This document shows, in pieces, positions 49,152 to 62,129 of a stretch of 64,000 nt of DNA (the stretch's first letter is position 1; every line of letters starts with the position of its first letter). Origin of the DNA: Staphylococcus intermedius NCTC 11048 (GTDB taxonomy: Bacteria; Bacillota; Bacilli; Staphylococcales; Staphylococcaceae); assembly GCF_002902385.1 (NCBI RefSeq), contig NZ_PPQH01000009.1, forward strand, positions 186,001-250,000. The letters are read 5' to 3'. The notes beneath the pieces are model-generated. The model was not told the DNA's origin, did no database searches, and worked only from the letters and a program-made list of their open reading frames with translations. The translations under genes and the position numbers were made by a program.

Positions 49152-49979
49152 ATGATACATATGAAAAAATTATCTGTATTGTTAACTGCAATTGTGGCAT
49201 TAGTGCTTGTTTTGGCAACATGTGGTAAAGGAAGTAACGACAGTGATAGTAAAAAAATCGTTGTTGCAGCAACACCTACACCGCACGGTCAAGTGGTGAA
49301 AAAGGCAGCTGAAATTATGAAAGAAAAAGGATATGATGTTGAAGTTCGTGAGGTCAATGACTATAAAATTCCGAATAAGTTGTTAGACAAAGGTGATGTT
49401 GACGCGAACATGTTCCAACACGTTCCATATTTAAAAGCAGAGCAAAAATCACACGGCTATGAAATTGAAGAAGTCGGGAAAGTCTTAACGACACCAATGG
49501 CAGTATATAGTAAAAAACATAAAAGTTTAAAAGATTTACCAGATGGCGCTAAAATTTACATTTCAAATAATCCAGCTGAAGAAGGCCGTTTCTTATCATT
49601 TTTCGTTAAAGAGGGATTGATTAAGATTAAAGATGGCGTGAAAATTGAAGATGCAAAATTAGATGACATTGTGGAAAATAAGAAGAATCTTGAGTTCGAT
49701 AACCAACAAGGGGCAGAATTTTTACCAAAAACATACAATAATGGTGAAGGTGATGCGGTGATCATGAACTCCAACTACGCAATCGATAATGGTTTGAAGC
49801 CGCTGAAAGATTCAATTGCGGTAGAAGATGAATCGTCACCGTTTGCGAATATTTTGGCTGTTCAAAAAGGACATAAGAATGATGAGAAGTATCAAGAATT
49901 ATTGAAAGCGTTACAGTCGGATGAAGTACGTGATTATATAAATAAAGAGTTTGATGGATCTGTCATTCCTGCGAAGTAA
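49152..49979 (+). CDS. Methionine-binding lipoprotein, second copy
   Basis: 275 aa (or 272 from the ATG at 49161), strongly similar to the upstream MetQ along its length (AATPTPHGQVVKKAAEIMK, FQHVPYLKAEQK, SNNPAEEGRF shared). The lipobox reads LATC, with threonine at -1, a less usual residue. A 124-base gap with an imperfect hairpin separates it from the first copy. It may bind a different methionine derivative or a peptide (S. aureus GmpC-like), which is unproven. Confidence 0.9.
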   Translation: MIHMKKLSVLLTAIVALVLVLATCGKGSNDSDSKKIVVAATPTPHGQVVKKAAEIMKEKGYDVEVREVNDYKIPNKLLDKGDVDANMFQHVPYLKAEQKSHGYEIEEVGKVLTTPMAVYSKKHKSLKDLPDGAKIYISNNPAEEGRFLSFFVKEGLIKIKDGVKIEDAKLDDIVENKKNLEFDNQQGAEFLPKTYNNGEGDAVIMNSNYAIDNGLKPLKDSIAVEDESSPFANILAVQKGHKNDEKYQELLKALQSDEVRDYINKEFDGSVIPAK

Positions 49980-50185
49980 TGTTAGGGAGTTTTGATGACA
50001 ACCATTGATATTTGTTTGAGATAGTGTAAGTAAATGTTTAAACGATGAAGTGTGAATAGCGCGACATCAAAAACATCGTATGTATGACCACACTGACTCA
50101 TGGATTACGTGAGGGAAGCGGGGCAGTAAGTTTATTCAGTGTCACAATCGTTTTGTCCGCATTTCTTCCTATTATAATATTATAA

Positions 50186-50223
50186 AAAGCACACATGATA
50201 TCGAAATGATTCATGTGTGCTTT
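50186..50223. terminator. Bidirectional terminator after the second metQ
   Basis: A perfect 13-bp stem, AAAGCACACATGA / TCATGTGTGCTTT, with A- and T-rich flanks. It serves the met operon and the convergent DUF368 gene. Confidence 0.92.
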
Positions 50224-50227
50224 CAAT

Positions 50228-51082
50228 TTATTTTGTTTCAGCTTCGGCAGTGAATTGACCTAAGATGTAACTGATAACAAAACCGATAATGAGTGTTACG
50301 ATGGAAACAATCCATGTGAGCCCTGTTGATGGTAGTCCTGGGAACACTGAAAATAGTGAACCAATAACAAGGCCTAATATCGCAGCATACGTTAAGTAAG
50401 TATAGTGTTCGAGTATAAAAGTAATGATTTTGCTAGCAATCAGAAAGCCAATCACAATACCGATTCCCACTAAGAATATGACGGGTAGACCTTCAAAGTT
50501 AAAACGAACGGCTTCTGAAATAGAAAATGTCACTGTACTATAAACACCGAATAATAATAGAACGAATGATCCGGAAATGCCTGGTAACAGCATGGCGCTT
50601 GATGCACAAATCCCTGCAATAACATATTTGATTAACATGGGTCCTGATAAATCGATATGTGTTGGCACTGCACTGTCACCTTTGAAAAACGCCATCGATG
50701 CTAAAATAACGGCACAGACTACGAGCACGATCCAATGTTGCACATGATATGTTTGTCTAAATCGTGAAATGCGCATTAAAAACGGTATAATACCCAAAAT
50801 CAGTCCAAAGAAAAAGAACATGGTCGGGACAGTTTGTTCGGCTAATAAATAGTTGATCACACTGCTTAATATACCGATTGCTAAAGCCATCCCAATCGCA
50901 ATGGGTAATAAAAATAAAATACTCTTTTTAAAATTTTTAGAAAAAACACCACTTACTGATTGAATGAAATCATCATATATTCCAAGTAGTAACGCAATGG
51001 TTCCTCCACTTACACCAGGGATTAAATCACTAATCCCCATCGCGAAGCCACGAGGGATATTAGAAAGTTTGAATTTCGACAT
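50228..51082 (-). CDS. DUF368 polytopic membrane protein
   Basis: 284 aa from the ATG at 51082 (GGAAAGGAA upstream); an N-terminal extension to 51220 lacks a ribosome site. About eight membrane segments. The DUF368 hallmark DLIPGVSGGTIALLLGIYDD appears near the N-terminus and a second GISGSFVLLLFGVY later, giving an inverted-repeat layout. Recent work on DUF368 proteins links them to undecaprenyl-phosphate translocation (PopT/UptA-type roles), so a role in lipid-carrier recycling is plausible here. Confidence 0.85.
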   Translation of the reverse strand: MSKFKLSNIPRGFAMGISDLIPGVSGGTIALLLGIYDDFIQSVSGVFSKNFKKSILFLLPIAIGMALAIGILSSVINYLLAEQTVPTMFFFFGLILGIIPFLMRISRFRQTYHVQHWIVLVVCAVILASMAFFKGDSAVPTHIDLSGPMLIKYVIAGICASSAMLLPGISGSFVLLLFGVYSTVTFSISEAVRFNFEGLPVIFLVGIGIVIGFLIASKIITFILEHYTYLTYAAILGLVIGSLFSVFPGLPSTGLTWIVSIVTLIIGFVISYILGQFTAEAETK

Positions 51083-51256
51083 AATTGTATTCCTTTCCTT
51101 TTTATCCATACATCTTAACATATTATACCCAATTTTCTTTAATGATAATATCAACATGATTTGAATGAGAACAGAGTCCTTGTAATTATCAATAATGTTT
51201 CTAAAAAAGTTTGGATTCATGATTCTTTTATAAACTGAATATATAACGCGAAACGG

Positions 51257-51285
51257 TTTATCAATCCTGTTATTTCCGTTATAAT
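51257..51285 (+). promoter_or_regulatory. Probable promoter of the suf operon
   Basis: TTTATC (51257-51262), a 17-base spacer and TATAAT (51280-51285), giving a leader of about 90 bases before sufC. Confidence 0.6.
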
Positions 51286-51379
51286 AAGCAACTAGATAGA
51301 TTTGAAAACCTTTTGACGTTACATTAAAATTATTATAAACTAAACTATGGAATCTAACATTATTTTGGAGGGAATATTA

Positions 51380-52150
51380 ATGCCATCAACATTAGAAATT
51401 AAAGACTTACACGTGTCTATTGACGATAAAGAGATTTTAAAAGGTGTTAACTTGACAATCAATACAGGGGAAATTCATGCCATCATGGGGCCAAATGGTA
51501 CAGGTAAATCAACATTATCTTCAGCGATTATGGGGCATCCATCTTATGAAGTCACACAAGGTGAAGTGTTATTAGATGGCGTAAACGTTTTAGAATTAGA
51601 AGTTGACGAACGTGCAAAAGCGGGTCTTTTCTTAGCTATGCAATACCCGTCTGAAATTACAGGTGTAACGAATGCGGACTTCATGCGTTCAGCTATCAAC
51701 GCGCAACGTGAAGAAGGTAACGAAATTAACTTAATGCAATTCATTAAAAAGTTAGATAAACAAATGGATTTCTTAGACATGGACAAAGACATGGCGCAAC
51801 GTTACTTAAATGAAGGTTTCTCTGGTGGGGAGAAAAAACGTAACGAAATCTTACAATTAATGATGTTACAACCTAAATTCGCTATTTTGGATGAAATTGA
51901 CTCTGGTCTTGATATCGATGCATTAAAAGTCGTATCAAAAGGAATCAATGAAATGCGTGGCGAAGAATTTGGTTCATTAATTATTACGCACTATCAACGT
52001 TTATTAAACTATATTACACCAGACCACGTTCACGTAATGTATAACGGTATCGTAGTCAAATCAGGTGGTGCGGAATTAGCAAAACGCCTTGAAGATGAAG
52101 GTTATGAATGGGTTAAAGAAGAATACGAAACAGTAATGGCAAACCAATAA
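51380..52150 (+). CDS. sufC: Fe-S cluster assembly ATPase SufC
   Basis: 256 aa from the ATG at 51380 (TTGGAGGGAA upstream; the in-frame upstream ATG at 51347 has none). Walker [10 protein letters not shown] and the signature [13 protein letters not shown] are unusual for transport ABC proteins but standard for SufC. It forms the SufBCD scaffold that assembles iron-sulfur clusters. First gene of sufCDSUB. Confidence 0.97.
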   Translation: MPSTLEIKDLHVSIDDKEILKGVNLTINTGEIHAIMGPNGTGKSTLSSAIMGHPSYEVTQGEVLLDGVNVLELEVDERAKAGLFLAMQYPSEITGVTNADFMRSAINAQREEGNEINLMQFIKKLDKQMDFLDMDKDMAQRYLNEGFSGGEKKRNEILQLMMLQPKFAILDEIDSGLDIDALKVVSKGINEMRGEEFGSLIITHYQRLLNYITPDHVHVMYNGIVVKSGGAELAKRLEDEGYEWVKEEYETVMANQ

Positions 52151-52172
52151 TCATCAATAGGAGGAAATAATT

Positions 52173-55189
<3,017 letters not shown>

Positions 55190-55287
55190 TCGTTTGTGAT
55201 GAATTTTTACACAACGATAACGATAGAGTTGAAAATGAGTTGTCATAAGGCACTCATCAATTAGTTAAGAAATAGGAGTGATCAATG

Positions 55288-56685
55288 ATGGCTAAAAAAG
55301 CACCTGATGTAGGCGATTATAAATATGGCTTCCATGATGAAGACGTATCGATTTTTAGATCAGAACGTGGCTTAACAGAAAATATTGTACGTGAAATTTC
55401 AAGAATGAAAGATGAACCGGAATGGATGTTAGACTTCCGTTTAAAATCTTTAAAACAATTTTATAAAATGCCAATGCCACAATGGGGCGGCGACTTATCT
55501 GAATTAGACTTTGACGATATTACGTATTATGTTAAACCGTCAGAGCGTTCAGAACGTTCTTGGGATGAAGTACCTGAAGAAATTAAACGTACTTTCGATA
55601 AATTAGGTATTCCTGAAGCTGAACAAAAATACTTAGCAGGTGTATCTGCACAGTATGAATCAGAAGTGGTTTACCATAACATGGAAAAAGAACTTGAAGA
55701 AAAAGGCATTATCTTCAAAGATACAGATACAGCTTTAAAAGAAAATGAAGATCTTTTCAAAGAATATTTTGCATCTGTTATTCCAGCAGCTGACAACAAG
55801 TTCGCAGCATTGAACTCAGCAGTATGGTCTGGTGGTTCATTCATTTACATTCCGAAAAACGTGAAATTAGATACACCATTACAAGCGTATTTCCGAATTA
55901 ACTCAGAAAACATGGGGCAATTCGAACGTACATTAATCATTGCTGATGAAGGTGCATCAGTGAACTATGTAGAAGGTTGTACAGCACCAGTGTACACAAC
56001 AAACTCATTACACTCAGCAGTGGTTGAAATCATTGTACACAAAGATGCGCACGTCCGTTATACAACAATTCAAAACTGGGCGAACAACGTCTACAACCTT
56101 GTAACAAAACGTACATTCGTTCATGAAAATGGAAACATGGAATGGGTTGACGGTAACTTAGGTTCTAAATTAACAATGAAATATCCAGCTTGTGTATTAC
56201 TAGGAGAAGGTGCGAAAGGTAGCACATTATCTATCGCATTCGCTGGTAAAGGTCAAGTGCAAGATGCGGGTGCTAAAATGATTCATAAAGCACCAAACAC
56301 ATCTTCTACAATCGTATCTAAGTCCATTTCTAAAGATGGCGGTAAAGTTGTCTACCGTGGTATTGTACACTTTGGACGTAAAGCAAAAGGTGCACGTTCA
56401 AACATCGAATGTGATACGTTAATTTTAGATAACCAATCTACATCTGATACCATTCCTTACAACGAAATTTTCAATGATCACATTTCATTGGAGCACGAAG
56501 CGAAAGTTTCTAAAGTATCTGAAGAGCAATTATTCTATTTAATGTCTCGTGGTATTTCAGAAGAAGAAGCAACTGAAATGATCGTTATGGGCTTCATTGA
56601 ACCATTTACAAAAGAATTACCAATGGAATATGCCGTTGAAATGAACCGACTCATCAAGTTTGAGATGGAAGGTAGTATCGGTTAA
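55288..56685 (+). CDS. sufB: Fe-S cluster assembly protein SufB
   Basis: 465 aa from the second of two adjacent ATG codons (55288), better spaced from AGGAG. Conserved SufB segments include [20 protein letters not shown], the VEGCTAPVY region with a core cysteine, and [19 protein letters not shown]. Last gene of the suf operon. Confidence 0.97.
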   Translation: MAKKAPDVGDYKYGFHDEDVSIFRSERGLTENIVREISRMKDEPEWMLDFRLKSLKQFYKMPMPQWGGDLSELDFDDITYYVKPSERSERSWDEVPEEIKRTFDKLGIPEAEQKYLAGVSAQYESEVVYHNMEKELEEKGIIFKDTDTALKENEDLFKEYFASVIPAADNKFAALNSAVWSGGSFIYIPKNVKLDTPLQAYFRINSENMGQFERTLIIADEGASVNYVEGCTAPVYTTNSLHSAVVEIIVHKDAHVRYTTIQNWANNVYNLVTKRTFVHENGNMEWVDGNLGSKLTMKYPACVLLGEGAKGSTLSIAFAGKGQVQDAGAKMIHKAPNTSSTIVSKSISKDGGKVVYRGIVHFGRKAKGARSNIECDTLILDNQSTSDTIPYNEIFNDHISLEHEAKVSKVSEEQLFYLMSRGISEEEATEMIVMGFIEPFTKELPMEYAVEMNRLIKFEMEGSIG

Positions 56686-56735
56686 GCTGAACATACATGG
56701 TTGAGCGGTTTTGACCTATAACTTAGACAGTTTGA

Positions 56736-56773
56736 TACCTCTTTATTTTGATTATGTTCAAAATAAAGGGGTA
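56736..56773 (+). terminator. Terminator of the suf operon
   Basis: CCTCTTTATTTTG pairs with CAAAATAAAGGGG (one G-T pair), then TATTTATTTTTAT. Confidence 0.85.
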
Positions 56774-56832
56774 TTTATTTTTATATAAGTTTTTTAAATC
56801 ACTGATTACGTCAATCAGAAAGGATACTTACA

Positions 56833-57540
56833 ATGAAAAAGATTATGATTGTTAACACAAGTCAGAATCAGTTTGAAGGCACTCAAAAACCAACAGGATT
56901 ATGGTTAGGGGAGCTTGTCCATTTTTATGATTATTTTAATCACGATAACTATAAAATTGACATATTCAATATCAACGGTGGGGATACGCCAATCGACCCA
57001 GTGAGTTTAAACAAATTGATGTTAGACCGTGTCACTCAGCAATATTATGAGGATACACAGTTTATGAATTTATTAAAAAATGCGCCATCGATCACCGATG
57101 CAGATCCTCAAAAGTATGATGCCATCTATTTCACTGGAGGTCATGGTGTGATGTATGATTTTCCTGACAATGCAACTATACAAAATGCGGTCAATGAAAT
57201 ATACAATCACGGCGGCGTCGTTGCTGCGGTATGTCATGGTGTGACGGCATTGTTGAATGTAAAAAATGAAAAAGGAAGATTTTTTGTCGATCGCAAGCAA
57301 CTTACTGGTTTTTCGAATATGGAAGAAGTTTTAGCCAACCGTAAAAAAATCGTTCCATTTATGCTGGAAAGCGAATTAGAAAAACGAGGGGCGAAATATA
57401 GTAAATCGAAGTTGCCGTTTAGACCTTATATCCAAATTGATGAAAGATTAGTGACAGGGCAAAATCCACAATCTCCAAAAGGTGTTGCGCAAGCCGTTGC
57501 AGAGCTATTAGAGCAAGATGAAAACACGATTAAAGCATAG
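56833..57540 (+). CDS. DJ-1/PfpI family protein (type 1 glutamine amidotransferase-like)
   Basis: 235 aa. The nucleophile elbow AAVCHGVTALLN with cysteine-histidine, the preceding YFTGGHGVMYDFPDN and the early glutamate in GLWLGELVHFYDYF match the Hsp31/DJ-1 type glyoxalase and chaperone group. A role in methylglyoxal detoxification is the most likely, by family. CAGAAAGGA precedes the ATG. Confidence 0.88.
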   Translation: MKKIMIVNTSQNQFEGTQKPTGLWLGELVHFYDYFNHDNYKIDIFNINGGDTPIDPVSLNKLMLDRVTQQYYEDTQFMNLLKNAPSITDADPQKYDAIYFTGGHGVMYDFPDNATIQNAVNEIYNHGGVVAAVCHGVTALLNVKNEKGRFFVDRKQLTGFSNMEEVLANRKKIVPFMLESELEKRGAKYSKSKLPFRPYIQIDERLVTGQNPQSPKGVAQAVAELLEQDENTIKA

Positions 57541-57865
57541 GGGATATCTTTGAGTGAGGATGTCTAAATAAAGAGATTTAACGCACATTAAATCATGTTG
57601 CAACATGTGTGGAAGTCATGTAGTTATACCGAATGATTCATTTGCATTTTCGTTATCATTCAGACACAATAATACTATGATTGCCGGAATATATTTTCGG
57701 TGTATAAGGTTGAAGATGATTGGGAAGTCGTGTGATGTGCTAGGGACTTTAGTTTTCATATTTTCTTTCTACTAATGATGTACTTCATTACAGAAATAAT
57801 TGAGCTATTTGTTCACCATATCAGCTATTTCCAAGAGCTAGAGATTAAGAGGGGAGAACTGCTTA
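57541..57865. other. Intergenic region, nothing recognised
   Basis: 325 AT-rich bases between the DJ-1-like gene and the CNNM gene. Only a small palindrome (CATGTTGCAACATG, 57595-57608) stands out. No terminator or frame with a ribosome site was found. Confidence 0.5.
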
Positions 57866-58864
57866 ATGATCATTGCGATCATTTTACTCATCATTGTCTC
57901 TTGTTTCTTTTCGGGAAGTGAAACGGCACTTACCGCAGCAAACAAGGTCAAATTAAAATCTGAAGCGGACCAAAATCATCAAAAGTCCGCAAAATTATTA
58001 AAGTTATTAGAAAAACCAAGTGAATTTATTACGACCATATTAATAGGTAATAATATCGCAAATATTCTATTGCCAACATTAGTCACGATTTTAGCAGTAG
58101 ATATGGGCTTAAATGTCGGGATTGCGTCGGCGATTTTAACGGTTGTCATTATCGTATTTGCCGAAGTGATTCCGAAATCCGTAGCTGCAACATTTCCGGA
58201 TCCGATTGCACGCTTTGTATTTCCAATTATTCGCTTTTTTGTCATCGTATTCAAGCCGGTAACAGTTATTTTGAATGCTTTGACAGATGGCATCAATCGT
58301 ATGTTGTCGCGTGGCCAAGAAAATCAAGGTGTGTCCAAAGAAGAAGTGCGCACGATGGTGTCGATTGCGGGGACTGAAGGTGCGTTTAACGAAATGGAGC
58401 GTAACCGAATTCAAGGGGTCATGGATTTTGATCGTTTGAAAGTGAACGATGTGAGCAATACACCGCGTGTGAATGTCACGTCTTTATCTGTAGAGGATAC
58501 GTACGATGAAGTGTATGATATTGTGATGAATCATCCATACACGCGTTATCCGGTATATGAAGGTGATATTGATAACGTGATAGGTGTATTTCATTCTAAA
58601 TATTTGTTAGCTTGGAGTAAGACGCCTGACAAAGCGGTGACAGATTTTTGTTCAGAACCTTTATTCGTTTATGAGCATAACCGAGCTGAGTGGGTATTGA
58701 GAAAAATGACGGTCACACGTAAACATATGGCCATTGTACTTGATGAATATGGTGGAACAGATGCCATTGTGACACATGAAGATTTAATTGAAGAAATGTT
58801 AGGAATGGAAATTGAGGATGAAATGGATCGTGAAGAAAACGATAAATTGAAACAAATCCGTTAA
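57866..58864 (+). CDS. CNNM/CorC (HlyC) family membrane protein
   Basis: 332 aa. An N-terminal DUF21/CNNM domain with four membrane segments (IIAIILLIIVSCFFSGSET; ILIGNNIANILLP; IASAILTVVIIVFAEVIPKS) is followed by a CBS-pair region (about 185-320; TRYPVYEGDIDNVIGVFH and AIVLDEYGGTDAIVTHEDLI). It lacks the CorC_HlyC C-terminal domain seen in the longer MpfA-type magnesium exporters. Ion efflux, perhaps Mg, is a family-based inference. AGAGGGGAG precedes the ATG. Confidence 0.88.
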   Translation: MIIAIILLIIVSCFFSGSETALTAANKVKLKSEADQNHQKSAKLLKLLEKPSEFITTILIGNNIANILLPTLVTILAVDMGLNVGIASAILTVVIIVFAEVIPKSVAATFPDPIARFVFPIIRFFVIVFKPVTVILNALTDGINRMLSRGQENQGVSKEEVRTMVSIAGTEGAFNEMERNRIQGVMDFDRLKVNDVSNTPRVNVTSLSVEDTYDEVYDIVMNHPYTRYPVYEGDIDNVIGVFHSKYLLAWSKTPDKAVTDFCSEPLFVYEHNRAEWVLRKMTVTRKHMAIVLDEYGGTDAIVTHEDLIEEMLGMEIEDEMDREENDKLKQIR

Positions 58865-58893
58865 AACAATATTTATCAGTGAGGATTATTTTG

Positions 58894-58935
58894 ATTGGGA
58901 CTGGGACATTAACTTTCCTAGTCCTGATCCTTTTA
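58894..58935 (+). terminator. Terminator after the CNNM gene
   Basis: GGACTGGG pairs with CCTAGTCC, flanked by GAT/ATC, then CTTTTAT. It has the same sequence style as the eno terminator. Confidence 0.7.
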
Positions 58936-59310
58936 TATATTGATGAATGATGATAAAACAGCCCAAAAATGAGGGTGAACTGGACATAAAAAAGATGATT
59001 TGGATTGTCTTCATTTCATAAACTTGCCCTTTATTTCCTGTGTTTGGAGTAAGATTGCCCAGAAGGCTGAGACTCCTGAGGGTATGCGTACATACTGCTA
59101 ACAGTTCCTTCTTTACTTTAATAGTGGATGATGTTTATCCCAGAATCCACTAACGCCTCAATAAATGTAACAGTTTAATCAAGCGTGAGTTAGTCGAAGG
59201 GCCAGCCTCTTGGAGCGAAGCCATGAAGGCAATCAAAAATACAATTCATAGGAAAAGGGCAAGTTAAACAAAATACCGAATCAATCGCATCAAAACTTTT
59301 TATGTCCCGG
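58936..59310 (+). repeat. Dispersed intergenic repeat, copy C (internally deleted)
   Basis: The left part (TGATGAATGATGAT, then TTTCATAAACTTGCCC and AGATTGCCCAGAAGGCTGAG) and right part (CGAAGGGCCAGCC, then CATAGG and CGCATCAAAA) match copy B. The central GTACTGC and TTCTCA hairpins are gone; only GTGGAT/GAATCCAC remains. Confidence 0.75.
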
Positions 59311-59340
59311 CTTTTTCTTAAACTTAAGGGGGAAATGGTA

Positions 59341-60414
59341 ATGTGGTACAAAACGAAAGTGACAGAACAATGTGGTATAGATTATCCGATTATTCAAGCT
59401 GGCATGGCTGGAAGTACGACACCTGAACTTGTCGCAACGGTCAGTGAACAAGGTGGACTAGGAACGATTGGTGCGGGTTATATGACGCCAGAAACACTTG
59501 AACAAGAAATTTTACAAGTTAAAACACTTACGTCAAAGCCTTTTTCAGTCAATTTATTCGTGCCAGAACCTTTTACATATACGGACGAAGATGTGACGGC
59601 TATGAACGATTTCTTAGCGCCATATCGAGAGACGTTACAACTTGAAAAACCTACAATCGGGCAACATGACCCTTCCACATTTGATACACTTGTCAACATT
59701 GTCATTCAGCAACAAGTCCCGGTTTGTAGTTTTACGTTTGGCATTCCAGATGAACAAACGATACAACGTTTAAAAGAGGCAGGTATTGTTTTGATTGGGA
59801 GTGCCACAACTGTTGATGAAGCAAAAAAAGTGGAAGTAGCAGGATTTGATGCCGTTGTCGCACAAGGGAGTGAAGCAGGCGGTCATCGCGCAACGTTTGA
59901 CGACACCCCAAAAACATCACCATTAATCGGTACAATGGCGCTCATTCCTCAAGTGGTAGACCATGTGAGCATTCCAGTGATTGCGGCTGGGGGTGTGATG
60001 GACGGTCGTGGTTGGGTTGCGAGTCATGCGTTAGGGGCACAAGGTGTTCAAATCGGGACCGCCTTTTTAACAACACATGAAAGTCAAGCAAAGGCAGTGC
60101 ATAAACATGCGATTTTTAACAGTGTTGAAACGGATGTTATTGTGACACACGAGTTGAGTGGCAAACCCGCAAGAGGCATCAGTAATGCATTCATTCAACA
60201 TTTACGACAAGAAGGACCTGTCATTTTACCATATCCGATTCAAAATGATTTAACGAAACAAATCCGTGCGACAGCGGGTAAGTTAGGTAAGTCAGCGTGG
60301 ATGCATATGTGGAGTGGACAAGGTGTACGACTTGCACGTGATGTCGATGCGGCAACCTTTTTCACACAACTCATTCAAAATGCACAATCACAAGTTGAAA
60401 AATTCAAAGTGTAA
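59341..60414 (+). CDS. Nitronate monooxygenase
   Basis: 357 aa from the ATG at 59341 (AAGGGGGA 8 bases upstream). FMN-dependent TIM barrel: QAGMAGSTTPELVATVSEQG at the N-terminus, AQGSEAGGHRATF with the conserved histidine and phosphate-binding glycines, and AAGGVMDGRG with GAQGVQIGTAFL. It oxidises nitronates, detoxifying propionate-3-nitronate and similar compounds. The gene after the suf-CNNM cluster is conserved in staphylococci. Confidence 0.9.
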   Translation: MWYKTKVTEQCGIDYPIIQAGMAGSTTPELVATVSEQGGLGTIGAGYMTPETLEQEILQVKTLTSKPFSVNLFVPEPFTYTDEDVTAMNDFLAPYRETLQLEKPTIGQHDPSTFDTLVNIVIQQQVPVCSFTFGIPDEQTIQRLKEAGIVLIGSATTVDEAKKVEVAGFDAVVAQGSEAGGHRATFDDTPKTSPLIGTMALIPQVVDHVSIPVIAAGGVMDGRGWVASHALGAQGVQIGTAFLTTHESQAKAVHKHAIFNSVETDVIVTHELSGKPARGISNAFIQHLRQEGPVILPYPIQNDLTKQIRATAGKLGKSAWMHMWSGQGVRLARDVDAATFFTQLIQNAQSQVEKFKV

Positions 60415-60435
60415 CTGTGCATGATGCGTGAAGCT

Positions 60436-61143
60436 TTATATGGTATTGCCAGCAGTCCGATGTGCCAGCCATTCTAACAACATATTGAGATGTGTTGCAC
60501 TTGGGTTGATACAATCTAAATGGTCTAAATAGGGCAAGGCATAGAGGGTTAAATATTGACCATGCTTATAGTTTTCTTGTACATAAGAAAGTGTGGTATC
60601 CATATGCACGGAAGTATCGTTAAAGCCATGTATAATGAGTGTATCGACATCCACTGGTCCTTGCATTAATGGAGAAGCTGCACGCATCGTATGTGTCGAG
60701 TTCGTGTCAAAATATTCTGCTACAGCATCTTGTCCTAAATGTTGATGCAACGTGTAAAGGACGTCTGTCACCGGTGCAAGAGCGGCGATTTGATCGAATA
60801 ACTGTGCATTTAATAAAGCAAGTTGTCCACCGACTGAATGCCCTATGCCGACCAATTGTTGTGGTTGATAGGTAGAAGCTTTGAAATGTTGAATCGCTTC
60901 TGCCACATCGTCACTCGGTATTGGCCATGGATGTGATGTACCACGGCGATATTCAACATTGACAACAGCATAGCCTGCTTCAATCAACGTATCAATCATT
61001 AAATCCATCATTGCTTTACTGTATTTTTGTCTCCAATAGCCTCCATGAATCAAAAGAATCCATGCTTGCGACGTTTTCTGTTCATTTTCATAAACATCAT
61101 AATGCTGGTCTTCATGTGGTCCGTAACTGATTTGTTTCACCAT
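60436..61143 (-). CDS. Alpha/beta hydrolase, kynurenine-formamidase-like
   Basis: 235 aa, minus strand, ATG at 61143 with AAAGGAG upstream. HGGYWRQKYS is the oxyanion-type HGG motif, the nucleophile is in GIGHSVGGQLAL, and acid and histidine follow in IHGFNDTSV and DHLDCINP. HGGYW with this spacing is common in aryl formamidase/BD-FAE-like esterases. Substrate unknown; it faces the next gene divergently. Confidence 0.85.
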   Translation of the reverse strand: MVKQISYGPHEDQHYDVYENEQKTSQAWILLIHGGYWRQKYSKAMMDLMIDTLIEAGYAVVNVEYRRGTSHPWPIPSDDVAEAIQHFKASTYQPQQLVGIGHSVGGQLALLNAQLFDQIAALAPVTDVLYTLHQHLGQDAVAEYFDTNSTHTMRAASPLMQGPVDVDTLIIHGFNDTSVHMDTTLSYVQENYKHGQYLTLYALPYLDHLDCINPSATHLNMLLEWLAHRTAGNTI

Positions 61144-61266
61144 GTTTAAAAACTCCTTTTTGCACGTCTTTAATCCCATTATACCCTATGCCACTTTCCA
61201 ACAAACGAAGGGCATCACCACGTACATCATCACGGTGGATATGATAAAATGAAGGCGGTGATAAAA

Positions 61267-62115
61267 ATGATAGAGATTGGTCTAACAGGGTGGGGCGATC
61301 ACGACACCTTGTATGAAGATTTACAACGCAAAACAGATAAATTACAAACCTATGCAAGTCATTTTCCAGTTGTTGAATTAGATGCTTCATATTATGCCAT
61401 TCAACCAGAGCGTAATATCGTGAAATGGATCAGTGAGACACCGCAACGTTTTAAATTTGTCGTCAAAATTCATCAAGCATTGACATTACATGCGGACTAT
61501 CATGATTATGCAGACACGATTGAAAGCTTGTTTAATGATTTTCGACTTATGATACAACCTTTAGTTGAGGCTGATCGTTTAGCAATGGTTCTCGTTCAAT
61601 TTCCGCCTTGGTTTGATTGTAATGCAAAAAACATTAAATATATTCGCTACGTCCGAGCCCAACTTGAACACGTACCTGTATGTATCGAATTTCGCCATCA
61701 ATCATGGTTCCAAGGCGAGATGAAAGAACATACATTGCAATTTTTGACAGACAATCAACTCATTCATTCCGTATGTGATGAACCGCAAGTAGGTGAAGGG
61801 AGCATTCCTTTGGTGAATCGCATTACGCATCAAACGGCACTCGTTCGACTTCACGGCCGCAACAAGTATGGATGGACGAAAAAAGATATGACAGACCAAG
61901 AATGGCGAGATGTGCGATATCTTTATAACTATAACGCTGAAGAATTACAGCAATTAGCGGATAAAGTGACGTTGTTAAATCAAAAAGCGCAACATGTATA
62001 TGTCGTATTTAACAATAACTCAGGCGGTCATGCTGCATCAAATGCCAAATATTTTCAGAAGCTTTTAGGCATTGATTATGAAGGTTTAGCACCACAACAA
62101 CTTAAATTATTTTAG
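61267..62115 (+). CDS. DUF72 family protein, YunF-like
   Basis: 282 aa from the ATG at 61267 (GGCGGTG upstream). DUF72 TIM-barrel-like fold: IGLTGWGDHDTLYEDL, VVELDASYYAIQPERNIVKW, FKFVVKIHQALTLH and a final YVVFNNNSGGHAASNAKYFQ. Function unknown throughout the family. It forms an operon with the TauE-like and YunD-like genes, the order seen in Bacillus (yunFED region). Confidence 0.9.
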   Translation: MIEIGLTGWGDHDTLYEDLQRKTDKLQTYASHFPVVELDASYYAIQPERNIVKWISETPQRFKFVVKIHQALTLHADYHDYADTIESLFNDFRLMIQPLVEADRLAMVLVQFPPWFDCNAKNIKYIRYVRAQLEHVPVCIEFRHQSWFQGEMKEHTLQFLTDNQLIHSVCDEPQVGEGSIPLVNRITHQTALVRLHGRNKYGWTKKDMTDQEWRDVRYLYNYNAEELQQLADKVTLLNQKAQHVYVVFNNNSGGHAASNAKYFQKLLGIDYEGLAPQQLKLF

Positions 62116-62129
62116 AGGAGGGCATGACT

